A DNA stretch of 64,000 nt. It comes from Inia geoffrensis (taxonomy: Eukaryota > Chordata > Mammalia > Artiodactyla > Iniidae). The stretch's first letter is position 1. Each line of letters starts with the position of its first letter. The notes beneath the pieces were generated by a model. That model was not told where the DNA came from. It did no database searches and was given only the letters and a program-made list of their open reading frames with translations. Below, one piece after another: positions 37,043 through 49,500 of the stretch. The stretch spans positions 174,621,494-174,685,493 of the forward strand of contig CM070899.1 in the NCBI GenBank assembly GCA_036417435.1. The letters run 5' to 3'. Position numbers and translations under genes: made by a program.

Positions 37043-37936
37043 ATGAGAAGACAGAAAAACACACAGCAGGTGAAGGAGCAAGGCAAAAACCCACCAGACC
37101 TAACAAATGAAGAGGAAATAGGCAGTCTATCTGAAAAAGAATTCAGAATAATGATAGTAAAGATGATCCAAAATCTTGGAAACAGAATACACAAAATGCA
37201 AAAAACATTTAACAAGGACCTGGAAGAACCAAAGATGAAACAAACAATGATGAACAACACAATAAATGAAATGAAAAATACTCTAGATGGGATCAATAGC
37301 AGAATAACTGAGGCAGAAGAACGGATAAGTGACCTGGAAGATACAATAGTGGAAATAACTACTACAGAGCAGAATAAAGAAAAAAGAATGAAAAGAACTG
37401 AGGACAGTCTCAGAGACCTCTGGGACAACATTAAATGCACCAACATTCGAATTATAGGGGTTCCAGAAGAAGAAGAGAAAAAGAAAGGGACTGAGAAAAT
37501 ATTTGAAGAGATTATAGTTGAAAACTTCCCTAATATGGGAAAGGAAATAGTTAATCAAGTGCAGGAAGCACAGAGAGTCCCATACAGGATAAATCCAAGG
37601 AGAAATACGCCAAGACACATATTAATCAAACTGTCAAAAATTAAATACAAAGAAAACATATTAAAGGCAGCAAGGGAAAAACAACAAATAACACACAAGG
37701 GAATCCCCATAAGGTTAACAGCTGATCTTTCAGAAGAAACTCTGCAAGCCAGAAGGGACTGGCAGCACATATTTAAAGTGATGAAGGAGAAAAACCTGCA
37801 ACCAAGATTACTCTACCCAGCAAGGATCTCATTCAGATTTGATGGAGAAATTAAAACCTTTACAGACAAGCAAAAGCTGAGAGAGTTCAGCACCACCAAA
37901 CCAGCTCTACAACAACTGCTAAAGGAACTTCTCTAG
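37043..37936 (+). CDS. L1 ORF1 protein, intact-looking
   Basis: Encodes a 297-residue L1 ORF1p, the RNA-binding chaperone that coats L1 RNA to form the cytoplasmic ribonucleoprotein needed for retrotransposition. I chose the ATG at 37043 ([13 protein letters not shown]) because it begins the usual basic N-terminus; the frame is open 64 codons further upstream to 36851, but that stretch is leader. Order: short basic start; long Lys/Glu/Asn heptad-like coiled coil (~35-120, for example [17 protein letters not shown]); RRM-like domain (~125-215, [15 protein letters not shown]); C-terminal domain (~215-290) with [21 protein letters not shown] and the paired Arg of QARR, conserved in human ORF1p. 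It is shorter than human ORF1p (338 aa). No stop or shift is visible, in contrast to ORF2. Whether it is expressed is unknown. Confidence 0.9.
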   Translation: MRRQKNTQQVKEQGKNPPDLTNEEEIGSLSEKEFRIMIVKMIQNLGNRIHKMQKTFNKDLEEPKMKQTMMNNTINEMKNTLDGINSRITEAEERISDLEDTIVEITTTEQNKEKRMKRTEDSLRDLWDNIKCTNIRIIGVPEEEEKKKGTEKIFEEIIVENFPNMGKEIVNQVQEAQRVPYRINPRRNTPRHILIKLSKIKYKENILKAAREKQQITHKGIPIRLTADLSEETLQARRDWQHIFKVMKEKNLQPRLLYPARISFRFDGEIKTFTDKQKLREFSTTKPALQQLLKELL

Positions 37937-37994
37937 GCAAGAAACACAAGAGAAGGAAAAGACCTACAATAACGAACCCAAAACAATTAAGAAA

Positions 37995-39583
37995 ACGGGA
38001 ATAGGAACATACATATCGACAATTACCTTAAATGTAAACAGACTAAATGCTCCCACCAAAAGACACAGATTGGTTGAATGGATACAGAAACAAGACCCAT
38101 ATATTTGCTGTGTACAAGAGACCCACTTCAGACCTAGAGACACATACAGACTGAAAGTAAGGGGATGGAAAAAGATATTTCATGCAAATGGAAACCAAAA
38201 GAAAGCTGGAGTAACAATTCTCATATCAGACAAAATAGACTTTAAAATAAAGACTATTAGAAGAGACAAAGAAGGACACTACATAATGATCAAGGGATCG
38301 ATCCAAGAAGAAGATGTAACAATTGTAAATATTTATGCACCCAACATAGGAGCACCTCAATCCATAAGGCAAATACTAACAGCCATAAAAGGGGAAATAG
38401 ACAGTAGCACAATCATAGTAGTGGACTTTAACACCCCACTTTCACCAATGGACAGAACATCCAAAATGATAATAAATAAGGAAACACAAGCTTTAAATGA
38501 TACATTAAACAAGATGGACTTAATTGATATTTATAGGACATCCCATCCGAAAACAACAGAATACACATTTTTCTCAAGTGCTCATGGAACATTCTCCAGG
38601 ATAGATCATATCTTGGGTCACAAGTCAAGCCTTGGTAAATTTAAGAAAATTGAAATTGTATCAAGTATCTTTTCCAACCACAATGCTATGAGACTAGATA
38701 TCAATTACAGGAAAAGATCTGTAAAAACTACAAACACATTGAGGCTAAACAACAGACTACTTAATAACGAAGTGATCACTGAAGAAATCAAAGATGAAAT
38801 AATAAAATACCTAGAAACAAATGACAATGGAGACACAACGACCCAAAATCTATGGGATGCAGCAAAAGCAGTCCTAAGAGGAAAGTTTATAGCAATAAAA
38901 TCCTACCTTAGGAAACAGGAAACATCTCGAATAAACAACCTAACCTTGCACCTAAAGCAATTAGAGAAAGAAGAACAAAAAAACCCCAAAGTTAGCAGAA
39001 GGAAAGAAATCATAAAGATCAGATGAGAAATAAATGAAAAAGAAATGAATGAAATAATAGCAAAGATCAATAAAACTAAAAGCTGGTTCTTCGAGAAGAT
39101 AAACAAAATTGATAAACCATTAGCCAGACTCATCAAGAAAAAAAGGGAGAAGACTCAAATCAACAGAATTAGAAATGAAAAAGGAGAAGTAACAACCGAC
39201 ACTGCTGAAATACAAAAGATCATGAGAGACTACTACAAGCAACTCTATGCCAATAAAATGGACAACCTGGAAGAAGTGGACAAGTTCTTAGAAATGCACA
39301 ACCTGCCAAGACTGAATCAGGAAGAAATAGAAAATATGAACAGACCAATCACAAGCACTGAAATTGAAACTGTGATTTAAAATCTTCCAGCACAGGCTCC
39401 CCAGGTGGCGCAGTGGTTGAGAGTCCGCCTGCCAATGCAGGGGACACGGGTTCGTGCCCCGGTCCGGGAAGATCCCACATGTCACGGAGCGGCTGGGCCC
39501 GTGAGCCATGGCCGCTGAGCCTGCGCGTCCGGAGCCTGTACTCCGCAATGGAAGAGGCCACAACAGTGAGAGGCCTGAGTACC

Positions 39584-39627
<44 letters not shown>

Positions 39628-42051
39628 CCAACAAACAAAAACCCAGGACCACATGGCTTCACAGGAGAATTCTATCAAACATTTAGAGAAGAGCTAACAC
39701 CTATCCTTCTCAAACTCTTCCAAAATATAGCAGAGGGACGAACACTCCCAAACTCATTCTACGTGGCCACCATCACCCTGATACCAAAACCAGACAAGGA
39801 TGTCACAAACAAAGAAAACTACAGGCCAATATCACTGATGAACATAGATGCAAAAATCCTCAACAAAATACTAGCAAACAGAATCCAACAGCACATTAAA
39901 AGGATCACATACCATGATCAAGTGGGGTTTATCCCAGGAGTGCAAGGATTCTTCAATACACGCAAATCAATCAACGTGATACACCATATTAACAAATTGA
40001 AGGAGAAAAACCATATGATCATCTCAATACATGCAGAGAAGCTTTCAACAAAATTCAACACCCATTTATGATAAAAACCCTGAAGAAAGTAGGCAGAGGG
40101 GGAACTTTCCTCAACATAATAAAGGCCATATATGACAAACCCACAGCCAACATCATCCTCAATGGTGAAAAACTGAAAGCATTTCCAGTAAGATGAGGAA
40201 CAAGACAAGGTTGCCCACTCTCACCACTATTATTCAACAAAGTTTTGGAAGTTTTAGCCACAACAATCAGAGAAGAAAAGGAAATAAAAGGAATCTAAAT
40301 CAGAAAAGAAGAAGTAAAGCTGTCACTGCAGATGACATGATACTATACATAGAGAATCCTAAAGATGCTACCAGAAAACTACTAGAGCTAATCAATGAAT
40401 TTCGAAAAGTAGCAGGATACAAAATTAATGCACAGAAAACTCTGGCATTCCTATACACTAATGATGGAAACTCTGAAAGTGAAATTAAGAAAACAATCCC
40501 ATTTACAACTGCAACAAAAAGAATAAAATATCTAGGAATAAACCTATGTAAGGAGACAAAAGACATGTATGCAGAAAATTATAAGACACTGATGAAAGAA
40601 ATTAAAGATGATACAAAGAGACGGAGAGATATACCATGTTCTTGGATTGGAAGAATCAACATTGTGAAAATGACGCTACTACCCAAAGCAATCTACAGAT
40701 TCAATGCAATCCCTATCAAACTACCACTAGCATTTTTCACAGAACTAGAACAAAAAATTTCACAATTTGTATAGAAACACAAAAGACCCCGAATAGCCAA
40801 AGCAATCTTGAGAATGAAAAATGGAGCTGAAGATATCAGGCTCCCTGACTTCAGACTATACCACAAAGCTACAGTAATCAAGACAGTATGGTACTGGCAC
40901 AGAAACAGAAATATAGATCAATGGAACAGGATAGAAAGCCCAGAGATAAACCCACGCACATATGGTCACCTTATCTTTGATAAAGGATGCAGGAATATAC
41001 AGTGGAGAAAGGACAACCTCTTCAACAAGTGGTACTGGGAAAACTGGACAGGTACATGTAAAAGTATGAGATTAGATCACTCCCTAACACCATACACAAA
41101 GATAAGCTCAAAATGGATTAAAGACCTAAATGTAAGGCCAGAAACTATCAAACTCTTAGAGGAAAACATAGGCAGAACACTCTATGACATAAATCACAGC
41201 AAGATCCTTTTTGACCCAACTCCTAGAGAAATGGAAATAAAAACAAAAATAAACAAATGGGACCTAATGAAACTTCAAAGCTTTTGCACAGCAAAGGAAA
41301 CCATAAACAAGACCAAAAGGCAACCCTCAGAATGGGAGAAAACATTTGCAAATGAAGCAACTGACAAAGGATTAATCTCCAAAATTTATAAGCTGCTCAT
41401 GCAGCTCAATAACAAAAAAACAAACAACCCAATCCAAAAATGGGCAGAAGACCTAAATAGACATTTCTCCAAAGAAGATATACAGACTGCCAACAAACAC
41501 ATGAAAGAATGATGCTCAACATCATTAATCATTAGAGAAATGCAAATCAAAACTACAATGAGATATCATCTCACACCAGTCAGAATGGCCATCATCAAAA
41601 AATCTAGAAACAATAAATGCTGGAGAGGGTGTGGTGAAAAGGGAGCCCTCTTGCACTGTTGGTGGGAATGTAAATTGATACAGCCACTGTGGAGAACAGT
41701 ATGGAGGTTCCTTAAAAAACTACAAATAGAAGTACCATATGACCCAGCAATCCCACTACTGGGCATGTACCCTGAGAAAACCAAATTCAAAAAGAGTCAT
41801 GTATCAAAATGTTCATTGCACATCTATTTACAATAGCCCAGAGATGGAAACAACCTAAGTGTCCATCATCGGATGAATGGATAAAGAAGGTGTGGCACAT
41901 ACATACAATGGAATATTACTCAGCCATAAAAAGAAATGAAATTGAGCTATTTGTAATGAAGTGGATAGACCTAGAGTCTGTCATACAGAGTGAAGTAAGT
42001 CAGAAAGAGAAAGACAAATACCGTATGCTAACGCATATATATGGAATTTAA
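37995..42051 (+). pseudogene. L1 ORF2 (endonuclease-reverse transcriptase), disrupted
   Basis: ORF2p would nick DNA and reverse-transcribe L1 RNA. The expected start position reads ACG (37995), not ATG. The endonuclease keeps the QETHF glutamate and DFN (38424-38432), but the preceding Gly is Val and the Asp before the catalytic His reads Asn (SNHN, 38676-38678). Visible breaks: TGA 39024, TAA 39378, a SINE at 39390, a frameshift near 40040, TGA 40194, TAA 40296, a 4-nt deletion at about 40328 removing the Phe of the FADD box, TAG 40772, and a shift near 41505. The first catalytic RT Asp position reads His (40030-40032). The C-terminal Cys-rich region (41600-41690) and the terminal EYYSAIKRNEIELFV stretch are readable. 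Base claims rest on comparison with related L1 copies and remembered consensus. Confidence 0.93.
39390..39619 (+). mobile_element. CHR-type SINE inside L1 ORF2
   Basis: Full-length copy with a slightly altered head (caggctccccaggtggcgcag) and a poly(A) of about 38 (39586-39623). The target duplication aaaatcttcca (39379-39389 and about 39620-39630) is part of the L1 ORF2 sequence. This insertion is younger than the L1. The long pure A tail suggests relative youth. Confidence 0.96.
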
Positions 42052-42422
42052 GGGGAAAAAAATGTCATGAAGAACCTAGGGGTAAGACAGGAATAAAGAC
42101 ACAGACCTATTAGAGAATGACTTGACGATATGGGGAGGGGGAAGGGTAAGCTGTGACAAAGCGAGAGAGAGGCATGGACATTTATACGCTACCAAACGTA
42201 AGGTAGATAGCTAGTGGGAAGCAGCCGCATAGCACAGGGAGATCAGCTCGGTGCTTTGTGACCGCCTGGAGGGGTGGGATAGGGAGGGTGGGAGGGAGGG
42301 AGACGCAAGAGGGAAGAGATATGGGAACATATGTATATGTATAACTGGTTCACTTTGTTATAAAGCAGAAACTAACACACCATTGTAAAGCAATTATACT
42401 CCAATAAAGATGTTAAAAAAAA
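42052..42422 (+). other. L1 3' UTR, AATAAA and short tail
   Basis: Begins after the ORF2 stop. It contains a G-rich stretch (42130-42148 and 42270-42310) typical of L1 3' UTRs, then AATAAA at 42403-42408 and a short A run at 42415-42424. The same terminal sequence is seen at 208-310 and, on the reverse strand, at 1095-1250. Confidence 0.9.
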
Positions 42423-42805
42423 AAGATGTGATATATATATAACCAAATACTCCTCAGCCACTTAAAAAAAAAAAAAATGAAGTCTTGCCATTTACAATAA
42501 CATGGATAGACCTTGATAGTATTACACTAAGTGAAATAAGTCAGAGAAAAACAAATACCATATTATTTCACTCACTTGTGGAATATAAAAAACAAACAAA
42601 ACAAACACATAAAGACAGAGAACAGAGTAGTGGGGGAGGGTGAAATGGGTAAAGGGGATCAACTACATGGTGATGGGTAGAAACTAAATTTTGGGTGGTG
42701 AACAAGTGTAGTGTATAAGGAAGTAGAAATATAATGTTATACACATGAGACTTACGTAATGTTATAAACCAATGTCCCCTGAATAAAGCATATTTTAAAA
42801 TTAAA

Positions 42806-43959
42806 TGAAGAGTATTCAGCATGAAAACTGTGTAAAACAGACTCATGTTTTCAGTGTTTGGAGCAAGGATATTTTACTACGTAGTGACAACTCAAAACTT
42901 TTGTAATCCAGTGTCCTTGAGCAGTTTTTAGTGAAACTGCAAATAAAAGAGGTCTTTGGAGCAGAAGCATCAAGGAGATTACGGGATGGTTTATGGATCA
43001 GGACCTCTGCTACTGTGATTCCTAATTTCTCAAATAACAGAAAGAAAGAATGAAATTTATATCACTATTTCTAACGCCAGTGGGTTATTTTCAGCTATTT
43101 TATTTTTAATAATTTAATGTTTTATAAGTAAATAAAGACACACATTAATAAATGGAAAAAATTCTTTTAACTTAAATACCAAATAACTTTTTAATTTTAG
43201 AGCTGTCGTTTGAATGGGGACCAGTTAACATTTGCAAAATGAAATATGGGGACAAAAAGCTAATTAAGTTATTTGATTACAACCAAAGGATACTTCAAAT
43301 GATAATATATGATAAATGCCTTCTAGGGTTTTAGAAATCACAATACATTTGATTTTAATTTATTTAAATTTCACTTTTCCTTCTTTCTCTGGCTCTAATA
43401 TTCAGAACTATATTAACTTGCCAAGATTTATTCTTTTCCTTTTAGTTTCACTTCCATATAAAAAAATTAGCTATTTCTGTTAATAAAAGTCTGGAAGGAT
43501 TAAAATTAAGAACAAGAGCTTTGTAACCCTCTTGTTAATTGGCAACACCATATGACTTAAAGCCGAAATAAAACGTGCTTAAAGTGGATTTTCTTCCACT
43601 TCTGAAAGACTTGGTCCTTTTGCCTGGCTACCCTATAAGCCCATTGGGTTTAATGTCTAATAATTTTATTAGATATATAACAGTGTTGGTTCCACTGGAT
43701 CAGCTTTTTCCAAAAAAAGAAATGGTATACCTTTTAAAATATGAAGATTCAAGTTTTCTTTAATTTACAGAGAGTTTTCTTAAATTACAGTTTAAAATAT
43801 GTAATTCAAAAGCCCTCTTTTCATGCTATTCTGCTATACTGTATTTTACATTTACATTATAACTCATTGGCAGAATTTCATATTTGGGAATGTCTGTTTT
43901 GTATGAGGCTTTGTCTGAGCTGTTTTACATGTTATTATATGAACATATATGTTACCTAT
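42806..43959. other. Unassigned AT-rich stretch
   Basis: No gene or repeat recognised. Short forward frames at 43575-43763 and 43741-43974 have no recognisable content. Confidence 0.3.
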
Positions 43960-44085
43960 TTACAAGCCCAGTAGATAGGCATTAATATTCTCATTTTTAT
44001 AGCTGATGACTAAGGTTCAGAGCTAGTAAGTGCCAGAACTGGGACTTGAACCATGTGTTTTCCCTCTGCAAACCATATATTTTCC
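43960..44085 (-). repeat. MIR SINE, reverse
   Basis: Reverse MIR core: 'ttctcatttttatagctgatgac', 'gagctagtaagtgccagaactggg', 'acttgaaccatg'. Confidence 0.75.
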
Positions 44086-44369
44086 AGTACATCATCATCA
44101 TGAACAAAACTTGGACGTACACAAATTATATAATCACATAGAAGGGAATACATATATATCCATTTTTAGATGTTCAATTATCTGAATTCGAAGCAATGTG
44201 AAAAAATTTAAAATGGCCAGTCTAAACAGTTTTTTTTTTCTTCATAGTAATGTACAAAGTCCTCCTGGGTGACCTATTTGCTGACCTTTAGTGATAACTT
44301 ACTTTAAAAAAGAAAGATGCAACAAGATGAAGTTCTAGATATATCTGAGTCAGAAAAAAATATTTACAC

Positions 44370-44465
44370 TTACCTAGTTCTGTCTCCTGATCCCATAGAT
44401 GAGAAAACCCAAGACCCAGAGAATTGAAGGCAAGTGTCCAAGATGATGTAACAAACAGTCTTTAA
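44370..44465 (-). repeat. Possible MIR SINE, reverse
   Basis: 'cccatagatgagaaaacccaag', then 'ccagagaattgaaggcaagtgtcc' resembles the reverse MIR core. Short and diverged. Confidence 0.5.
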
Positions 44466-45824
44466 TAGGAGGACAGAGAGGTACTGAGAGGAGTTCAGTA
44501 TAATTTAGAACTATCCTTACAAGAGGATTTGCCTCCTTCAATTCATTTTGACCTTCAAGAACTGGATAGAATAGAGGAACAATGACTCAGTGTAGCACCT
44601 GCCAAACATTACATGTTTATTGTTTTAACGACAAGTTTTTAGTGCTTGAAAGACTCTTACTTTGACCTTTTATAGAGAGGCAAGCAACGGATATCTGGCG
44701 AAGCCACCCTGCGTAGCTCACTAATGGGTGTCTGGGTGGTTTGTTCCGACCATTACACTCTCCCTTGATTAGTGGGAGGGGCAACTGTAACATAATACAC
44801 ATCCAGACAGAACCAACCATATTATGGCAGCAGGCACTGCGGCACTGGAGAATCTGAACACTCATTATAGAATGAGATGCAGTTTATAGATCTAATATTA
44901 ACAAACAAATGTTATACCGTGTGCTTCTCTTAGGACGTCTCATGTCTTCTCATAGGGGATGGTTCTTCCTCAGTCTGACACATATCTTATCCTTTCTGCT
45001 TTTGAAGCACTGGTTTGCTAACCCGCTTCCTTATAGTATATAGTCTTCTCAGTCCAGTCTAATATGAAATGAAATTGCTGCTTCCATGTTTGGGGCACAT
45101 AATATAGGCCACAGACATTTTTCAGTCTCTCTGTATATGACTCAGACTGTTAGTACTTACCTGTACTTATCTGTTTTGGACTAGGGTAATGGTAAAGTAG
45201 AGAAATGAAAAATCACCAATTTTTTTTAATGAGGCTACTGGAGAACTCATGGATGCAATGGTGAAGCAGAGAGAATAAAGGCTAATACCTAGCCTTCCAG
45301 CTTGAGCAGTTAGATAGTAGGTGGTAATGCATTTTACTATTGACTGATAGGACTAGAATAAAAGTAGGTTTGGTACAAGGGAAAAAATCAAAGATTTCAT
45401 TTTGGGCTCATCCCTATTAGACACCTACATGAAGATACCAGGGAGGCAGTGGCAACAGAAGTTTCAATCGGGAGTGAATTGGGGAGTTTTCAGCATATAA
45501 ATGATACCTGAAGCCAAGGAGAATGGCTGTAATGAACAAGAGAAATACAATGAACTTGGTCTAAATTTTACATGCCACCTGGTGCCAAGGTCCTTGTCCT
45601 TTATAATGTTGACGTACTTTTCAAATGTCTTCCTTGGTGGCAACTAACGGGATTTACCATTTTTTCATTTCACTTCTGCTACATACATTAGGCAACAAAT
45701 CTCCTAATAAATGGGTGATTCTTCATTTTTCCAAAGCCAGTGGCTTGTTGTTTTCTTTTTTCTTTAGTGAAGAATATGTGGTTTATTTTATATTGTATTA
45801 AATAACAATCTTAATATTAATTAA
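44466..45824. other. Unassigned stretch
   Basis: No confident feature. The reverse-strand frame at 44617-44865 (82 codons) has no recognisable domain. Confidence 0.3.
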
Positions 45825-46045
45825 GTCCCTATTGCAGCATTGTCCAAAGAGCTTTACATGTATTTATTCTTTACATTACTAAATTCTCACAGCAATACTA
45901 AAAGGTAGGAACAATTATCATTCGCATTTTATAGATGAAGAAACTGAGGTTTAGAAGGGTTGCATAACCTGCCCACGATCAAATTGTTTATAAGTGGTAA
46001 ACCCAGAACCCACTTGTAGAGCCAGTAGCTTTTACACATTTTTTA
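45825..46045 (-). repeat. MIR SINE, reverse
   Basis: Clear reverse MIR: 'gagctttacatgtatttattc', 'attctcacagcaatactaaaaggtagg', 'cattttatagatgaagaaactgagg', 'aagtggtaaacccagaaccca'. Confidence 0.9.
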
Positions 46046-46887
46046 GAACAGGGGCATTATTTTTAATACTGTATCAGGTAGCACCCCACAGTGACAAAAG
46101 AAGAAAGAAGGGGCTGAGGCCAGAGACTCCCGGACTCAGCACCTTCCTTCTCCTACCTACTTCCCCTCTCTCTCCCTCCCTCCCTCCTCCGAGGCAGCCT
46201 CTGATGAGCTTCCATGGAAACCTAGAGTCCATTGACCTCACATCTGAATTTCACTCCCCTCGCTCTGTTCATGTAATCACATTTAATATTTTGATTTCTG
46301 TTTCACAACCATATCATATCCAATTTAGCACGAATTCTTTCTAATCCAAATGTCTTCTATTTGTATTTGTAATTGTCTTTGGCCATCTCTGTACAAAGTT
46401 AGAAACTTTTCTAAATGTCTGCATTCTGATTTTTTTGGAGATGAAATGAATTTGAAAGTAAATGGCTCAGAATTAGTTATTTGCTTTTCTAGTAAGCAGT
46501 ATTTACCAAAGCTTGTAGATTTCTCTTCCAAGCTAGGCATATTCACCTCTCTCTCTCTCTCTCTTGCTTTATAATTATCATATTGTCATCATAATATATA
46601 ATAGCAAAACCTATTTCAGAATTACAATATTCTTTATAAAGATTTTATTAATTATATTTTGCTGTTGTTAGTAAGAGGGGAGTGTTGAAAACTTTTACTG
46701 GGAAATTATTTTTCAATAAAATGAATTATGGATACTATCACTGTAAGAAGAGAAAAGCATATTAATTCAAACATGTAGCAATTCAACAGAGGAGAATAAT
46801 ACTGTTTAAAAGTAGAGGATATGTTAAAATATCTATATCCTTAATTTCCTATCCTCGTAGATAACCAGTAAATGGACGGAGTCATCT
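46046..46887. other. Unassigned stretch with a short (CT)n
   Basis: A forward frame of 116 codons at 45994-46344 overlaps the MIR and has no recognisable domain. A (CT)9 run lies at 46547-46564. No gene is supported. Confidence 0.3.
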
Positions 46888-46985
46888 ACGCGGGTTCATG
46901 CCCTGCCTGGTCCAGGAAGATCCCACATGCCATGGAGCGGCTGGGCCCGTGAGCCATGGTCGCTGAGGCTGCGCGTCCGGAGCCT
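46888..46985 (+). mobile_element. CHR SINE internal fragment
   Basis: Begins inside the B-box region (acgcgggttcatgcc) and stops inside the body (gtccggagcct) without a head or a poly(A). A 4-base 'ctgc' insertion-like change follows the B box. Both ends are missing, so this is a deletion-derived remnant and not a normal truncated insertion. Confidence 0.85.
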
Positions 46986-48015
46986 CTTACTCTTACTGCT
47001 TCTCAGACCAGCATCATGGACAGTGAACGGAGACATCAGGAATTTACTGGGCATAAGTTCACACAAACAGATTGAAGTGGGGAAGAGAATCAGTCAGCCA
47101 AATAATTGCAAAAATTGCACCACTGCCTTAAATATCTTGACTGTTTCAACAAAAGTGGAACATTCGACAAAAGGATTCCAATAATAATTACAAGCCTCCC
47201 TTTTATTTGAATATTACATACAAGGTTGTATGTACTATAACTAGCTATAAAAAAACCTCTCTGAATTTTTTACCCCTCCTGGGTAAGTAAGTCCAAAGAT
47301 GCATTTTAGATACTTAAAGAAAGAATTTTCCATTCAACTTGTGTCTCAGTAAAAAGGTATATCTCTAACACAATGCTATAAATCAACTATACTTAAATTT
47401 TAAAAAAAGAAAAAAAGAGGTTGTGTCTCTACTGTCAAAGTGCTTTTAAGTGTATTTATGAGCCTGTGAGCTGGGAGATGTCCCATGGGACAATATGTAC
47501 CAGTGCCTCTTTCTCTTCCACCACAAGAAAAATACCCAGAAGGACCCCTTCATAGCTTCTGGCCAGCACACGAGATCCACGGCTGCCCCTTAGAGAACAT
47601 TAGAAACAGGTATCATCCTTCTAAAATGAGGGTATATGAACTGCCCCAAAGGGAGAGCCAAGTGCTAACTCTGTTGGTAGCACTGCAGGGTAGGTTGTGG
47701 GAGTGATACTGTCAACCCTGAAAAGGTAAGGAATGTCCCCCAAATAACACCATCGTGCATTTAACTAGATATCTTTAGCTAAGTAGGAACTCAACTTACA
47801 CTGTGATTTTGGAACTGACTGAAATATCCCCCAACTCTTTCTCATGTTATCGTATATAATTGCAATATACAATTTTCCAATAATGAAATGATTTTACTGT
47901 GACTTTGATGTTCACGTATCACCTTGAATTTTACATTCCGCTTCCAAAAGTTCCTTTAAGTCACCTATATAGGAGGTCGGCAAATTCAGAAAAGGTCTTA
48001 AAATATCAGTCTCAG
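46986..48015. other. Mostly unassigned; L1 tail at 47365-47420
   Basis: 'tctctaacacaatgctataaatcaac' followed by an A-rich tail (47360-47420) is a forward L1 3' end. The remainder, including a 73-codon frame at 47485-47706, is not recognised. Confidence 0.4.
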
Positions 48016-48220
48016 GGCTTCCCTGGTGGCACAGCAGTTGAGTGTCCGCCTGCTGATGCAGGGGACGCGGGTTCGTGCCCCGGTCCGGGAGGATCCCACG
48101 TGCCGCGGAGCGGCTGGGCCCGTGAGCCATGGCTGAGCCTGCGCGTCCGGAGCCTGTGCTCCGCCACGGGAGAGGCCACAGCAGTGAGAGGCCCGCGTAC
48201 CACAAAAAAATAAAAAAATA
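48016..48220 (+). mobile_element. CHR-type SINE, forward
   Basis: Near full-length copy; 'ccatggctgagcctgcg' lacks three bases (gcc/gct) present in the other copies. Imperfect target duplication agtctcag (48008-48015) and agtcccag (48221-48228). Confidence 0.94.
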
Positions 48221-49269
48221 AGTCCCAGATGATGTGTGAAAGTTTCCCCCCGCGACCCCCTTAAGACTTCTCTGGATTCACGTCTGTCCCTTCGACTCCT
48301 CTCTTGTGACTGTGGAATCCTTATGCCACTTTCATGTTCCTGCTGAAGGGATTTCTGAAGAAATGTCTCTAACTATGAAAATCAACCGCTGCTTCTTGAA
48401 AATGTTCTCCAGATGCATCACTCCAGGGCAGCTAGTGAGACTCCTTACTCCTGTTCCAAGTCACCTTGGGGCCAAAAGAAACCTTGATTTGAGGACAAAC
48501 ACCAGAGTCGGCTCTATCTCACGCACAGATTCAAGGCAAGCAGCCTCGCTCAGCCTCTTTCATCTTCCTTCTCCTGCCCAAGGGAGTGTCTGCTTTCCCC
48601 AGAGAGCGAAGTTTGCTCTGATCAGGAAATGTGAACGTAGACGTCAGCACTTGAATTTTCCTATAGCCATCGTAACAAATAACCAAGAATTAGTAAAATG
48701 CACCATTTAAATGGAAAAAGTAGGTTTTGCAAGCAAAACCAAAAATATTATTCTCTTTGCTGATGTCTTATTTTGGTTATCGAAATTTTCCCCCTCACTT
48801 CCGCAAACCCTCTCCAGTGTAAGGCGCCTGCCGCGCAAGGATAAATGTTAGACTAAGACATCTGACTGCAAATTCTTCCAGAAGATAACGGGTATGTGTG
48901 TCATCAGAACAAAGTAAGAAGGCAAGAGAAAGTTAGAGTCACCCTAAACACCAGCAAACAAGTCGTCGTAGCCTGTGGCTCTTACTCTTTCCCCGTGTCT
49001 CCCCAAGGGTGTTGGTGGGACCGGGCAGTGGAGTTACTAGGTGTCTGGTATTGGGAATGAAAACAACTTAAATTAAGAGGAAGGGACATGCTCACATTTT
49101 AAAAGCTCCTGGCAAAAATATAATTTTTTAAATTATTAGGAGATATAAAAGTATATAGGCAAATACACCATTAATCTTGAGCATTGAATTGTCACAGTAT
49201 AATAGCACGTAACATGTTTGTCGTTCTAGTGACATCTGTTAAGAACAAACTTTCAAAATGCCATTTGAA
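48221..49269. other. Unassigned stretch, one 134-codon frame
   Basis: A forward frame at 48306-48710 (134 residues) starts MTVESLCHFHVPAEG and is Ser/Arg/Leu-rich. I recognise no domain, signal peptide or splice context, and treat it as chance. Several CpG-containing words occur around 48790-48850. Confidence 0.25.
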
Positions 49270-49500
49270 TTCGCACAATTGACAAAAAGAGTGACTTCTG
49301 GGAGCAAATTCTGCTCCCCCATTTAATAAATCTTTGACTTTGAACCAGTTAAATAACATTCTAAGTCTCCATGTCCTCATTTGTGAAAAGGAAATAATAG
49401 TGCCCATATCAGAGCACTGATTTGTGTGTTATATGTACTAATCTGAAAAAAAGATCCTTAGCAGAATGCCTAACAAAATAAGTCCTCAAAAATATTAGCG
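49270..49500 (+). repeat. MIR SINE, forward
   Basis: 'tttgactttgaaccagttaaataac', 'taagtctccatgtcctcatttgtg', 'aaaggaaataatagtgcccata' and a 'gcagaatgcctaacaaaataagt' end follow MIR order. Confidence 0.8.

Larger units (their letters stand above)
34981..42422 (+). mobile_element. Full-length L1 LINE (7.4 kb)
   Basis: Complete structure: GC-rich 5' UTR (34981-37042), ORF1 (37043-37936), a 58-nt inter-ORF gap, ORF2 (37995-42051, disrupted), 3' UTR and AATAAA with a short A tail. Flanking target duplication aagatgtgata lies at 34970-34980 and 42423-42433. A CHR SINE sits in ORF2. ORF1 is open throughout, but ORF2 has many stops and shifts, so this copy cannot drive its own mobility. Start at a gggg run right after the target copy argues for an untruncated 5' end. 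Confidence 0.96.
34862..42805 (+). mobile_element. Older L1 3' end, split by the full-length L1
   Basis: The left piece 34862-34980 (ORF2 C-terminal region, 'tgttcattgcagcattatttac', 'atggatgaatggataaag') continues in the right piece 42434-42805 ('actcctcagccac', 'ataacatggatagacc', then a 3' UTR ending near 42805). Removing 34981-42422 and one copy of the target duplication restores continuity. It is more diverged than the inserted element. Confidence 0.85.

Noticed and set aside
36790..37446. A 218-codon reverse-strand open frame
   Set aside because: It is the antisense shadow of L1 ORF1 and its leader. The forward frame has clear ORF1p domains, and the antisense product is a compositionally biased Ser/Ile/Leu/Phe string.
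48306..48710. A 134-codon frame as a gene
   Set aside because: No domain, signal peptide, promoter or splice context. Length is within chance for moderately GC-rich DNA of this size.
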